From contig AJFK01000113.1 of assembly GCA_000467715.1 (NCBI GenBank), positions 50,045 through 114,044 on the forward strand: a DNA stretch of 64,000 nt. The letters are read 5' to 3'. Made by a program: the position numbers and the translations under genes. The notes below the pieces were generated by a model. The model saw nothing but the letters and a program-made list of their open reading frames with translations, was not told where the DNA came from and searched no databases. The DNA is from Hysterium pulicare CBS 123377 (Eukaryota > Ascomycota > Dothideomycetes > Hysteriales > Hysteriaceae). Of this stretch, positions 1 to 10,538 are shown piece after piece; the stretch's first letter is position 1; each line of letters opens with the position of its first letter.

Positions 1-429
1 GCAGACCACAAGCTGTCAACGTCGATATGAACTGAGCCCTGTCATGCCGCATAAAAGTTACAAGTTTCTTCGACGCTCAAAAGAAGACGTTCTTTTTCCG
101 CTACGATACAAAGACGTAAGTCTTGAATGACTAGTCAACCAGACATAAGACAATACAACTGCCCGCACTGTTCACACTAACACACGCACGAAATCTGTCT
201 GGTCAAAACACACGAACAAGATGATTCTCATCAAGACAACCATGACCACTCGCCGTGGCAGCATCCACCGATAGCACAAAAGCCTTTGCAAAATCCCAGA
301 GTCGAAGTTGTGATTCAGGTACTATTCGCAAGCGGTCAGCAGGAGGGAACAAGCTCATGAAGGATTACCACTTACCACATGTAAGTGTGAAGGAGTAATA
401 GTGAACCCTGTCACCAAACGGGCGGTCAC
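1..429. other. No gene recognised at left edge
   Basis: I see no convincing coding region or RNA gene here. It may be upstream sequence of the relic that follows. Confidence 0.4.
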
Positions 430-922
430 GGGTGCTTACCATCGTACCGTGCCGATGATGTTTCATCATCAGGTGCCTTTCAAAATACAGAGCCAAAGGC
501 CGAAAGCACAAGATCATTCCACTAAATTCCTGAAGAAAATCTGTTTGTGGATGTTGAAGATAAAGCGATCGCTGAGCTTCTTAGATCGACTGCGTTTGAG
601 TGATCGATAACGTAGAGAATGGGGAGGCCCGCCGCAGCCTAACATCTACAACGGAAAGTAAGTGGACTAGACAATGGTATTTTCTGGTTCTTGCTGACTT
701 ACGAGGCAGCGTTTGCTGAACTTGAGATATTTCCGGCGGGAAACCACCTGCCGGTGACAGTGGCATTGCCAACCCGCCTCCAGGAACCAACCCTTGATTA
801 CCATATTTCAACTTTCAAAGAGCTTGCAGATGATACGAGAACTTTGCTCGACCGGGGCCGAGGATTGCGTGATTTCATGTCGAGAGTGGTGCAGATGTTT
901 GACGGAGAGGTGGATCCCAAAG
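430..922 (+). pseudogene. Broken protein-coding relic
   Basis: Several protein-like stretches follow one another but are interrupted. From about 430 one frame reads through SYRADDVSSSGAFQ to a TAA after RSFH. The same frame continues through IPEENLFVDVEDKAIAELL to a TGA at about 603. After a one-base frame change it reads VENGEARRSLTSTTE. A plausible intron (658-709, GTAAGT...GCAG, with a gctgac branch site) joins this to FAELEIFPAGNHLPVTVALP and a frame ending near 922, followed by a possible second intron (923-1020). Composition and splice signals look like a former gene. The two stops could be C-to-T changes of the RIP type (CAA to TAA, CGA to TGA), but that is inference. I do not recognise the family. 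A sequencing or assembly error at one frameshift would not explain all the breaks. Confidence 0.4.
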
Positions 923-1496
923 GTAATAACTCTGTATTGTGAGCCTGCCAGTACTGGTTCTCGGCCCTGAGGTCACGAACAACTCTTTTCGTTCTGTTCA
1001 CCACACACTGTTGCTCACAGGAATGTCAATCCAACTCTGACAACTCTCCAAGAAGTTCGAACATTGTGAGATCAACCCTCTTGCGTATTCATCGACTAGG
1101 CTTTCAACATTGTCCGTCGAATAGGGGTCACTTGGACCTACTCAGAGTGAAAGGTGGTTGGCAAGAAGAGTATTACGATGTTGCTCGTTATTACCAACAA
1201 AGACAACCGGTGATGAGCATTACCCTCACAGCGGTGACTGAGGGTGTGTTGACGCTTACTAGCTAGAGTAATTTCTCAAAGGATTCGTTGTCGTTACAGT
1301 TCTTGCATTGAGCTGGACTTCAGATTCGGACATTTGCGGACGATTGGAATACTGTGCGTGCCGCCAGAGGCACCCACGTCGATGACAGTACCTGTTGAAA
1401 TATTCTAGTCCTACGAGCAAACGTCAGCAGTAAATGGTGATGACGCGGTATATCAACTCACCAATAGTATCCTTCAAGGAATCACGGCTTCACCAT
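923..1496. other. Intergenic, possible relic tail
   Basis: No intact gene. A short open frame (1066-1266) may continue the upstream relic. Bases 1202-1260 share two blocks (gacaaccggtgatga and gttgacgcttac) with 1816-1877. Confidence 0.3.
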
Positions 1497-1753
1497 TCAA
1501 CAGTACCTACTCCTTCGGCAGCGAGTGCGGCTTGGGCGACTCTCTCCATAGTCCAGCTCGCTGCTTTTCTCGCGAGGATCCGCTCGACTAACGTAAGACC
1601 TCTCCCTTTCTGCCTCACGCTCCCTGCGCTCACGATCGTAATGGCTGACACTGGTCTGTCTAGAGCTCCTGTCTCGGTCGTACCTGTCTCGCTCCCTGTC
1701 GCGATCATCTCTGTCTCGTCGATAAGGCGGAGACAGACCTGTGCTGCTACCAG
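1497..1753 (-). pseudogene. Arg/Asp-Ser-rich C-terminal exon relic
   Basis: The minus strand has an 85-codon open stretch that begins after an intron-like 3' end (CTAAC branch site, then catag) and ends at a TGA. It is rich in Arg-Asp, Arg-Glu and Ser (for example RRDRDDRDRERDRYDRDR). Such RD/RS tails are typical of pre-mRNA splicing factors and RNA-binding proteins of fungi. No RNA-recognition domain or start can be found upstream in the window, so this is either a detached fragment or the last exon of a gene whose other exons I cannot recognise. The upstream minus-strand piece offers a possible donor (gtaagcgtcaac at about 1876). Function cannot be assigned. Confidence 0.35.
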
Positions 1754-2359
1754 CTATGCTCGGAGCAAAAGATCGTTAGCAAGTCGTTGCAACTTCTCTC
1801 GTTCCCGTCAATAAGGACAACCGGTGATGAACGCGAGCAAGACAAAATGATGAAGGGCGTTGACGCTTACCAGTCAGAGACCCCACAGCACCCCACACAT
1901 GGAAACCCAGCGACCGGCGAGTTGACTTAAGCCCGGAGGCTTGGTCAGTCGTAAAATGATGAGGAAAAGAAAAGGGTGTTTGGAAGCGAAGCTGGCCTTT
2001 TAAGTCGAGACACGAGGGGCCGCTTACCTAACATTCATCACGTCACCATGCCTACCGCTCATTTGGAACAGCATATTCACGGTGAAGGGAACTAAGCTCT
2101 CACGCATCAGCTGAGAAAAGGCTCTACGACTGTTCATGCTTCGCCCTTTTTGAAGCGGCGAGCAAGAAAGTTATTCTAAAAGGGTACCCAGCAGTGGACC
2201 TTGAAGCTGAGATGGCCTTATTGGGTCCGCGCATAGGCGCAACCGCTCTAATGTAAGCAGCCTAATCTAAATGGAGAGCACCACATTTGACAGAATCAAC
2301 AGGCCCCAAACAACAGTGAAGCGTTGCAAAATGCTTTTCCTTCTCCACTAGTCTACATC
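1754..2359. other. Intergenic
   Basis: No gene seen. It includes the second copy of the short repeated blocks noted at 1202-1260, and presumably 3' sequence of the ABC gene. Confidence 0.4.
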
Positions 2360-4486
2360 CTACGGACTCCTCTGGGGCCAATTCCAGATCTCACTCCACC
2401 TCCCATAGCTTAGTTCCACCGGCCCATCAAACCTGCCAAATCTGGGAGGACCAGTTCCAGGTTCTGGCAGACATAACCATTCTCTAATACATCCAGGCAC
2501 TTCTTGTCGACTGTGGCTCACACACAAAAGAGCTTGTTGGTCTTGCAGCCCGGACACAGTCACTTCACCTTTCTTCGAAATTTCGCTTTCGACAGGATTT
2601 GGACCATTATCTTGGTAATGCAGAGTCATGCTCTCACCTCTGCTGAGGAACAACAGGCACTTGTCTCTCACTAGGTCATCCATACCGCTGAAAGCTTCAT
2701 CTAGAATAACAATGTCTGGGTTGCGAACCGTTGCTCGAAGGAAGAGTAGGACGCGCTGAGCGGAGAATGACATTTCTCCGAACATGAAGTTGTTGGCCCA
2801 CTTAAGGCCCGCTAACCCCACACTCGATGTTTTACCATCATTAAGAAGTGGATTTAGTTCAGCTTCAAACCAGCGCAAATATGCGTCAACGCGGCCGGTA
2901 GCCTCACTTGACAGTTTGGGCTTGGTAACTGGAGTATCTCCCCACGCTGACTCCAACGTCCGTCTTACAGTAAGGCTCCTGGGAAAAAGTGCATGAACCT
3001 CTGGTGAGGAGTGGCCCATGCGTGACTGAATATCGAAGATTGAAATGCCTGGTACGCCTGGAGCAGGTAGCCGTGAGCGCTGAAAGATTTGGACAGGAGC
3101 AGAGTACGTCTGCGGGTGGTCTGAGGTAATCAATGACAAAAGTGTTGTCTTTCCCGAACCATTTGCGCCAAAAATACCCCATCGTTGTCCTCTACAGACG
3201 TTCCACCATAAGCCGTCTTTCTGTGAGCCATCGGCAACTTGTTGCCAGTCACCCAATATAGCATTACTGCCATATTTAATTCGTACGCCCCGCATTTCTA
3301 CCATGGGGTCACCTATTGGAATTGGAGAACCATCAACCTTCTCATACGCATCTCGACTGAGGACAGGCGTAGTCGCTTCGGTCAGCTGCGCATGTTCCCT
3401 CGTCATCTCAAAGTCCCCTCGTTCAGATAGATGACGGCCAACCTCCCTTATCTCCACTAGCTTTGGGTCAAGCACATGGCACTCGTTCTTGCCGGATTCG
3501 CCGACTGTTGGCTCTAATGCTTCGTATTGCTGCTTTAGATACCGGAAGACTTCCGCTTTCGGTCCTAGAGCGTCGACTTTACCATCCTCGCCAGCGTATA
3601 CGATGTGAGTTATCCACTCTGGTATGACATCCTGCGGCCTCAATGACAAAACAACACGAGGCGCACGGGCTTCCGCAAGTCTCTTGAGAACTTGGGAGAT
3701 GTGTTTCGACACGAAAGGATCTAGGCCGACTATAGAAGTAAGCGCGTCAGATAGTACCATTATATAGCAAGTTAGAGACTCACTAAACGGGGCGTCAAGA
3801 AGCAGCATCTCCGGTTTAGTCAACAAAGCTTTTCCGATTCTTGCGCGCCTTGATTGCCCATTGCTGAGAGTGCTGACAGGCTTATAATAAAGCGGTTCTA
3901 ATTCGAGATCCTTCACAACTTGAAGCATTACCCTTTCATCCGGACGCCGCTCTTTGACATACTCTTCACCAACGTTCAGTCCCGTGATTCCAGTCAGGTA
4001 CTGCGCCAAGGAGAAGTCTGTTTCTTCCACTCGACTTTCGTACCGGGCGCTGAGATAGGCGCCTCCAAATGCTTTCCGCTCTACGTCGAATCCCACATAC
4101 TCAATAGCCCTTTCTAAGGAACGAGATTTGGGATTCTTCTCGGCGATCTCGTCAGAATTGAGATATGGATAAGACCTCGCTGTGGGCGGAAAGCAAAGCA
4201 GTTGGCCTCTTAGAATTTGTAGAAATGCAGTTCTGATGATTGATGAAGGGCTAAGAACTGCCCAATGTTGATTCGGTGATGAGAACGAAGGTAGAGATAA
4301 TGTCAAATCGGGAAATAGTGGCGGATTAGGGGAATCATCTTGTCCCCGGGGAGGTTTGGATGCAGGATGTCTGCGGTAAAATGTGCCATTGGATATTTGT
4401 ATTATAGGCACGCCGTAGAGTCTATGAATAGCAGTGAAATTCTTGCACTTTGACGCCTCAAGGAAAAGCGTTGCTGTTCTCCGCAT
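2360..4486 (-). CDS. Twin ABC-ATPase protein (YDR061W/ModF-like)
   Basis: Soluble protein with two ABC ATPase domains and no membrane segments, resembling the uncharacterised yeast YDR061W family. It starts at ATG 4486. The open frame is 708 codons, but a GTGAGT...CTATAG intron of 54 nt (3730-3783) keeps frame. Splicing it gives 690 aa and restores DAPFIGLD in place of an 18-residue insert. Domain 1 has a canonical signature (LSNGQSRRARIGKAL), but its P-loop region reads SPSSIIRTA instead of GxxxxGKT and its Walker B ends DAP instead of DEP. Domain 2 has Walker A GANGSGKTT, Walker B VILDEAFSG and a switch His (CVSH), but a degenerate signature (MSFSAQ). Together they could form one canonical and one dead ATP site. 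The N-terminus is basic enough for possible mitochondrial targeting (inference). The substrate is unknown. Confidence 0.85.
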   Translation of the reverse strand: MRRTATLFLEASKCKNFTAIHRLYGVPIIQISNGTFYRRHPASKPPRGQDDSPNPPLFPDLTLSLPSFSSPNQHWAVLSPSSIIRTAFLQILRGQLLCFPPTARSYPYLNSDEIAEKNPKSRSLERAIEYVGFDVERKAFGGAYLSARYESRVEETDFSLAQYLTGITGLNVGEEYVKERRPDERVMLQVVKDLELEPLYYKPVSTLSNGQSRRARIGKALLTKPEMLLLDAPFSESLTCYIMVLSDALTSIVGLDPFVSKHISQVLKRLAEARAPRVVLSLRPQDVIPEWITHIVYAGEDGKVDALGPKAEVFRYLKQQYEALEPTVGESGKNECHVLDPKLVEIREVGRHLSERGDFEMTREHAQLTEATTPVLSRDAYEKVDGSPIPIGDPMVEMRGVRIKYGSNAILGDWQQVADGSQKDGLWWNVCRGQRWGIFGANGSGKTTLLSLITSDHPQTYSAPVQIFQRSRLPAPGVPGISIFDIQSRMGHSSPEVHALFPRSLTVRRTLESAWGDTPVTKPKLSSEATGRVDAYLRWFEAELNPLLNDGKTSSVGLAGLKWANNFMFGEMSFSAQRVLLFLRATVRNPDIVILDEAFSGMDDLVRDKCLLFLSRGESMTLHYQDNGPNPVESEISKKGEVTVSGLQDQQALLCVSHSRQEVPGCIREWLCLPEPGTGPPRFGRFDGPVELSYGRWSEIWNWPQRSP

Positions 4487-4699
4487 ATCGAATTGGCATT
4501 CCCAATGATGTCCTTCGAATGCAGATATAAATATGATTTGCGCGCATGGGCCTTGGAGGCTTCCGAAGTCAAGTCAGCGGAGATGAGCTAGCGCCCCCGA
4601 TGCCACTTTGACATGCATGACGCAGCACTGGACCTCGGCATTCACTTCATGAAGAGCAATCTATTTCTCCACCGCAGCCGGAGAGCTGATCTCGCAGCA

Positions 4700-5319
4700 A
4701 AGCTTGAATGAGCCTCACAACCATACTCAGCGATGCTTCCAGCATTGCAGCCATCACGGCCAAAGGTAGACTTAGTCCGTGTGGACCTTCTTTGTTATTC
4801 TCTAATAGCTTTGCAGGTTTCGCAACAAGAGCCACGGCCAAGCTACGTCCACCAGCAAACACGCTCCATACAGCAGCAGCAACAGCCTGGTAGCTCTCAA
4901 ACCATTAGTCCCTCGGTGAATCCCACCACCAATATACCTCGAAGTCAGATAGAAGCCATGCCGCCTTTTACTGCTGGGCATCAGGCGCCCTTTACGCCGA
5001 TGACGGTTGGGCCTGCGCCAAACGCATACGATAGTGCGGTCAGACACCCTGTATTCTTTACAACCCAATTGAGAAGACCTCCATTTGCTCTACCGGCAAT
5101 GGCGAGTCAAGGCTGGAATCCAGTGGCGCATGGATATATTTTGGAGAATAGAAGGATAGACCCCGCTGGAACTCCGAGGACGAAACTATGAGCCTTCAAT
5201 GGAGATGGACGAAGAGCGAAGAAAGCGCCATGTAAACGAATCTCTTAAGTCCAAAAGAGTGAATCATCTCAGGAGACAATTCAGCATGGAATGGCAAATC
5301 CCAATTGCTGATTGAGGGT
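4700..5319 (+). pseudogene. Degenerate Gln/Pro-rich gene, frameshifted
   Basis: An open frame from ATG 4733 contains a good intron (4766-4816, 51 nt, gtagac...tttgcag, with a ctaat branch). It then encodes a Gln/Pro-rich segment with a polyglutamine run and a well-composed stretch around PPFTAGHQAPFTPM, ending at a TGA near 5190. Immediately afterwards a different frame, after a TAG, reads RGRNYEPSMEMDEERRKRHV and on to IPIAD before a stop at about 5319. The basic and acidic tail looks like the natural end of the same protein, so one frameshift seems to separate the two halves. No GT-AG intron of workable size lies between them. The family is not recognised. It could also be a real 135-aa protein followed by chance sequence. 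Confidence 0.35.
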
Positions 5320-6308
5320 GCGCGTATTGCGGAGCTTCTTGTTACACATATCTGCAGTACCCTAAAGGGCCGAGGACTGATTCATCACAAAACCGTGCAC
5401 AAGTTTCTGTTATCAGAGCTAATATGAGATACACAAGTCTCAAGGCCCCTACCCCTATTCTGACACTAAAGTACAAGGGTTATCATGGTTTCCGACGATT
5501 GGCAGATGGGCATGTTACCCGCGAAAGTCACTCCTACAACACTATGAATGTTGCAGTCTATGAGGACTTTTATTACTCACATCTTATGCATTGAGTCGCC
5601 TGGACTTCACCTTAGTGCTGCTTTACAACCATCGAACAAGGAGGCAATGCCTGAAATATGCCATCGCGTCTCAGTGTAGCAATAGCGCTGTAAGATACAA
5701 CTTTCTTGGGAGCTTCTTCAAGAAAGCTGCTACATATGATCTTTGCAACAGCGATCCGTTCGAGTTTGTGCTAGCGGTACTGGGGATGTTGACGTGCCTG
5801 TAGAGGGTCCACCATAAGAACCCTCAAGGTAAGTTCAAGCACACTGGCTCTACTGAGAGGCCGAGAGCATTGATGGGGGCGTTATTGCTACCGTGGTTAG
5901 GATTTTCGGCTTAAAAAATATCACGATAAGTTCGAGTCGTTAACAATCGCGGAAATGCGAGTTTCTGATGTTGCATCAGACAGGCTTGTACACCTACAAT
6001 TATGATTACATTTACACTTTACGGGTGTTTGCATCCATACAAGCTCTTGTAGCAATTAAGACCCAACTAACAACCTTGGAAGTTTGGAGAGCATGCAAGG
6101 GTATTTCTCATCTATTCCTAACTGGTGATGCACCTTTCCAAAAAGATAAGAAGGCGTTCTTAGCGCCAGTCTGGGCCGCAAGCTGAGATAAATCTTCTTA
6201 TCAATTATTGTTTGTCTACCTTCGGATTGCTCCTTTACAGTTTTGATTTGAAGACCGCTCTGCATTCTTCCAAACCCACAAATTGCTACATTAACTGTAT
6301 GTTTAGCA
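5320..6308. other. Intergenic, upstream of MFS gene
   Basis: No coding region or RNA gene recognised. It probably includes the promoter of the transporter that follows. Confidence 0.5.
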
Positions 6309-8080
6309 ATGGCAACCCCGCAACCGCTAGCTCTAGTGAGTGGCTTGAATGAGAAAGTATCATATCTCAAACTGCCCAACAAAGGCCAGCTCGCCATCTT
6401 ATGTCTAGCACGATTGACCGATCCAATTGCGATACATTCAATCCAGGTAGGTTCATGTCTTCTGGGTGTTTAGATGCGTGGCTGACATCGCTAAAAGTCA
6501 TACATGTTCTATCAAATCAAGTCCTTTGATCCATCTTCTTCAGATGGAATGATCTCAACTAAAGCGGGTATTCTGGTAGCGGCCAGGACTGCAGCGCAAG
6601 TCTTTACTGGTATGCTATGGGGTCGATTATCGGACTCGGATCTCGGAGGAAGAAAAGGTGTCCTATTTATTGGGCTCACGAGTTCCGGTAAGTTTAGCGG
6701 AGCTGATTAGCTATTGAAGAACATTGCTGGTTAACAAATCCTTCCAAGGTATATCGTGCATTGGGTACGGACTCGCACGTAGTTTTACTGCGGCAATCTT
6801 TTGGCAAGTTCTCGCCGGTCTGATGAGCAACAACGTAGCTATCATACGATGCGTCGTGGCCGAATTGAATCCAGAGAAGAGGTCCGTGACATCAACTAGA
6901 CACGTAAGTGTTACTGACAATGTTTAGCTACCGGACAAGGGCACTTTTACTCATGCCTTTAAGTGTCAGTACGGCAAGTTTCTTGGGTCCTCTAATTGGT
7001 GGATTGCTTAGTTCCAACTCTAATGATCCATCTTCTCAACCGAAATACCCCTATTTCTGGCCTAACCTAGTCGTTGCTGTTCTCTATTTAGTTGCTGGCC
7101 TCTGTGTTCTGTTGTTCTTGGAGGAAACCTTGGAGAGTCTAAAAGACACCAAGGAGCATGGGCTTTGGCGTCTTTGGAACAAGATGAGACAGTATACCTC
7201 ACCGAAACGCCTTGACCATGACTCTCTTACACCAGATGAGGCTGAAAGGGAACCTTTAATGACAGCTACTGCTCCGCCTTCGGAAGAGACGCCTTTGATA
7301 ATCAAACCGAAGAGGAAACGGAAACTTCCCTTCCACCGCATCTGGACCTTCAACGTCATTTGTACTATTCTTTCCCATTTCATCATTGGTGGGCACGTAG
7401 GAACCTTCTCAAGCCTATGGGCAATATTCCTAACCGCACCGACCGGGCCGCATCATCAGTCACATCCGTTCAAATTCAATGGTGGTCTCGGTATGGCGCC
7501 GAGGGACGTCGGGTTTGCATTATCCCTACTAGGTGTTGTTGGAATGTTGCTACAACTCTTGTTCTACCCGATGCTTCAGGATCGTTTTGGCACGGTTCAA
7601 ATCTGGCGAGCAGCCCTCTGCTTCTTTCCTATAGTCTACATATTGGCACCATACCCTTCGCTTGTCGCATCAGCTTCGCCTTCTAAGAGCCAAACTGCTT
7701 TCGTATGGCTCTCGATGTCGGGTATCTTACTCCTCTATATACTTGGCAAAACAGGGGTGACACCTGCGACCTCTCTTCTCATCAACGATTGCACGCCGCA
7801 TCCTTCCGCTCGAGGTACTATCCATGCTGCAGGAACCGTGATTGGCCATCTCGGCCGCTCCATCTTTCCACCTGCAGCCCTAGCGGGGTTTGGCCAGGGG
7901 CTCAATATCGGAGTTGTGGGGTTAGGTTTTTGGATTTTGGCTGGGTTAGCCATCTTGTCTTGTATTGCGAGTCATTGGGTCGTTGAAGGATTGAATGGAA
8001 AGGAGATCGTGCTTGAAGATGACGATGAGGAAAGCTTGCACGATGTTGGTGAGCGTCGCAATGTGCATTTACGGAACTAG
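6309..8080 (+). CDS. Major facilitator superfamily transporter
   Basis: Twelve-helix-type membrane transporter of the MFS, closest in style to the fungal DHA1/YCR023C-like drug and metabolite transporters. Four exons were inferred: 6309-6446, 6498-6687, 6749-6881 and 6928-8080. They sum to 1614 nt, or 537 aa. The start is the ATG of MATPQPLAL, which leads directly into the first helix (GQLAILCLARLTDPIAIHSI). The loop 2-3 motif is visible as GRLSDSDLGGRKGVL, matching the MFS A-motif GxLxDxxGRRxxL. A helix carrying LGPLIGGLL and a long charged central loop (about residues 210-280) separate the two halves. The substrate cannot be read from sequence. It lies upstream of the CAX-like gene on the same strand. 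The third intron (46 nt) has a weak donor (gtccgt) and is the least certain. Confidence 0.88.
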
Positions 8081-8667
8081 GTTTCGCCCAACTCGCCCCA
8101 TTTACGCCGCATTCTAACACGACCCTCCCAAGCCAACGATGGACCAAAATGTGGGGGGAAATCATGACAAAATGCAGACCCTTCTATTTCATTTAAAGGC
8201 CTTCACGTGGTGCCAATTCAGAACTTTGCCCGGAGCTGTTTGTGGGACCGTTTATCAACTTCTTATACCCATCAGGGCATCACAGCTTTTCTCCCACGTC
8301 TTTAAAGGCAGCCTGTTTCCTGGACCAAACTTTACAATTGGAGCAGAAGACTCAAAACTGGCATCTCATGGGTGGTTTTAGGATGGTAGTAACGGGGGTG
8401 TCACTGGGTGGTGGTCACTTCTTCCTGACATCTGAATCCTTTGAGCCTTGCGTTTAGAATGACTGCACGTTATTGGCACAAATTATGGCCTTTCATGAGC
8501 GATGCATGAACCCTATGCAGGTACATATTGATTCTCCTCGCATGTCACCTAACTGCACAAGGCTGAAAGATAAGCGCCGAACTTTCTCGCCCTCAGCCTT
8601 GGCCCCGATAACCTCGCATCGCCGCATACCATAGCCACACTGCCAGCTCGCCATCCAACTATCGATC
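8081..8667. other. Intergenic between two transporter genes
   Basis: No gene seen. It presumably holds the MFS 3' end and the promoter of the CAX-like gene. Confidence 0.5.
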
Positions 8668-10538
8668 ATGCGTAAGCGTATCTTCGAATTCAATTCTTTT
8701 GCAGCTGACAATTGAGCAGATGCAATTCGTGCCAAGGCACGAAGGCAAGCTTGGACGTTCGACGATAATACTCCTAACTACAACCCTTTTGCGAGGACGA
8801 GGTCTAGAGAGCCTACTTCTACCGATGTAGAGTACCAAATCCGTCGAACACATTCGGCGCCGAGTATTGGCCCTGTGGTTGAAGATCAAGAGGCAGATAA
8901 TAGGTGAACAGTGCAAGAATTTACTTCACCCTATAATGCTGACACTGCCCCAATCTAGTCCCGTACTTGCGCATGAGGTGCCAAATGATCCGGATGTTAT
9001 TCTTCCCGAGCATATACCAAGTTCAGGTTCCGTAAAGGAGTCGGCGGTTATATCTGATGAACCATCTGAATACCAGTCGCACACGGGGATGCGCAAAAGA
9101 ATGAAATTCGCGGAAGTGTTTCGGAAGAACACCGAAGAAGATGTCGAATTGGATCCTGAGAAACCCTCGAAGAGCGAAAGACAAAAAGTATCATTGAAAA
9201 GATGTATACCCTTTAGCATGCAGTTGAAAGCGGTCTTTTTTGGATCTTATATCAACTTGCTTCTACCATTCATACCTGCTGGATTTGCAGTTTATTATGT
9301 ACATAGCACCCCGGCCACAACTTTCTGTGTGAACTTTCTAGCTATCATCCCATCCTCCGCAATGTTAAGCTACTCCACAGCAGAAATCGCCATCCGAGGA
9401 GGTGATAAGTTCGGGGCGCTTATGAATATGACATTCAAGTAAGGGTCCCAAATCCGAGGAAGTTGTAACATACTTACTAGATGGTTTCAAAGCAATGCAG
9501 TCCAGCTCATAACCTCTATCTTCCTGCTGAAAAGTCGCCAAATTAGCATTTTAAAATTTTCGCTTCTCGGCAGCATATTGTCCAACTTGCTTCTAACCAC
9601 TGGCCTCGGTTTCCTTTTCGGGGGCATCAACCGGATTGAACAATACTTCAGTGCTCGAGTGGCACAGACTATTAGCATGTTGCTTCTTCTGGCAGTCATG
9701 GGCTTAGTCATACCAACTGCTGCTTACCTCATGACAAATACGGCACCAGAGGGCATTCTTGCTCAATCGAGAGGCACGTCTGTTGTTATACTGGTATCCT
9801 ATGGACTATGGCTTCTTTTCTCCATCAAGACGAATCGGACACTGTTCGTAGAGCCTCCTAAGCCAGGCTTAAAGAGAAGCTCCACGAAGATAATGCCTGG
9901 GGGAGCATCAAAAGGTGTCGCACTAATAGGAGCTGGATCAGCAGCAGCAGTAGGAGGAAGTGCTAATCAATATAGGACCTTCCACGAAGAGGATGAGGAT
10001 GAAGATGATGAAATCCAAGAACCGCAACTTATGACTTGGGCCGCCCTTACTTTGTTAATTACTTCGACGGTTCTTATTGCCTTCAACACCCAGTTTACCA
10101 CCGACAGCATTCAAGGTCTTCTCAATCACGCCAATCTGTCGCAAGCGTTCCTTGGACTCGTCCTCTTGCCCCTCCTCAGCATCGACCCTACTTGTATTAC
10201 CGTGGCCTGTCAAGACAAAATGGATATGAGTATCGCCCTCACTCTTGAGAGATGCATGCAAACTTCGCTCATGATAGTTCCGCTCGTGGTTATACTAGGC
10301 TGGTGCATGGGCATAGACATGGACTTACAATTTGACGGGCTTGCTATTGCTGCTTTGTTTGCCTCGATCATCATCGTCACATACGTCGTGCAGGAAGGGA
10401 AGTCAAATTGGTATGGCCATACTCAGAATGCAATGGCCATAAGCACTCTGTCTTACTTACGGTTTCTACAGGCTTACGGGAGCTCTCTTAATCAAGATCT
10501 TCATCATCATTTCTCTTGCAGCGTACTACAGTCGCTAA
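8668..10538 (+). CDS. CAX-family cation exchanger homologue lacking catalytic motifs
   Basis: Membrane protein of the Ca2+/H+ exchanger (CAX/Vcx1) family. Five exons: 8668-8671, 8720-8903, 8959-9438, 9493-10410 and 10472-10538. They sum to 1653 nt, or 550 aa. A polar N-terminal tail (about 190 aa) precedes two helical halves joined by an acidic loop (EEDEDEDDEIQEP), as in the family. Both halves align well: LLGSILSNLLL after the first motif, KDKMD-like and PLVVILGWCMG after the second. However, the first GNAxE signature reads NNAVQ (residues 223-227), so the transport Glu is Gln. The second (normally GNAAEH) reads SIDPTC (residues 452-457). The reading frame is intact and the C-terminus LTGALLIKIFIIISLAAYYS is normal, so it may be a non-transporting or repurposed paralogue. 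An alternative acceptor at 9480 would add three residues before the first motif without restoring it. Confidence 0.85.
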
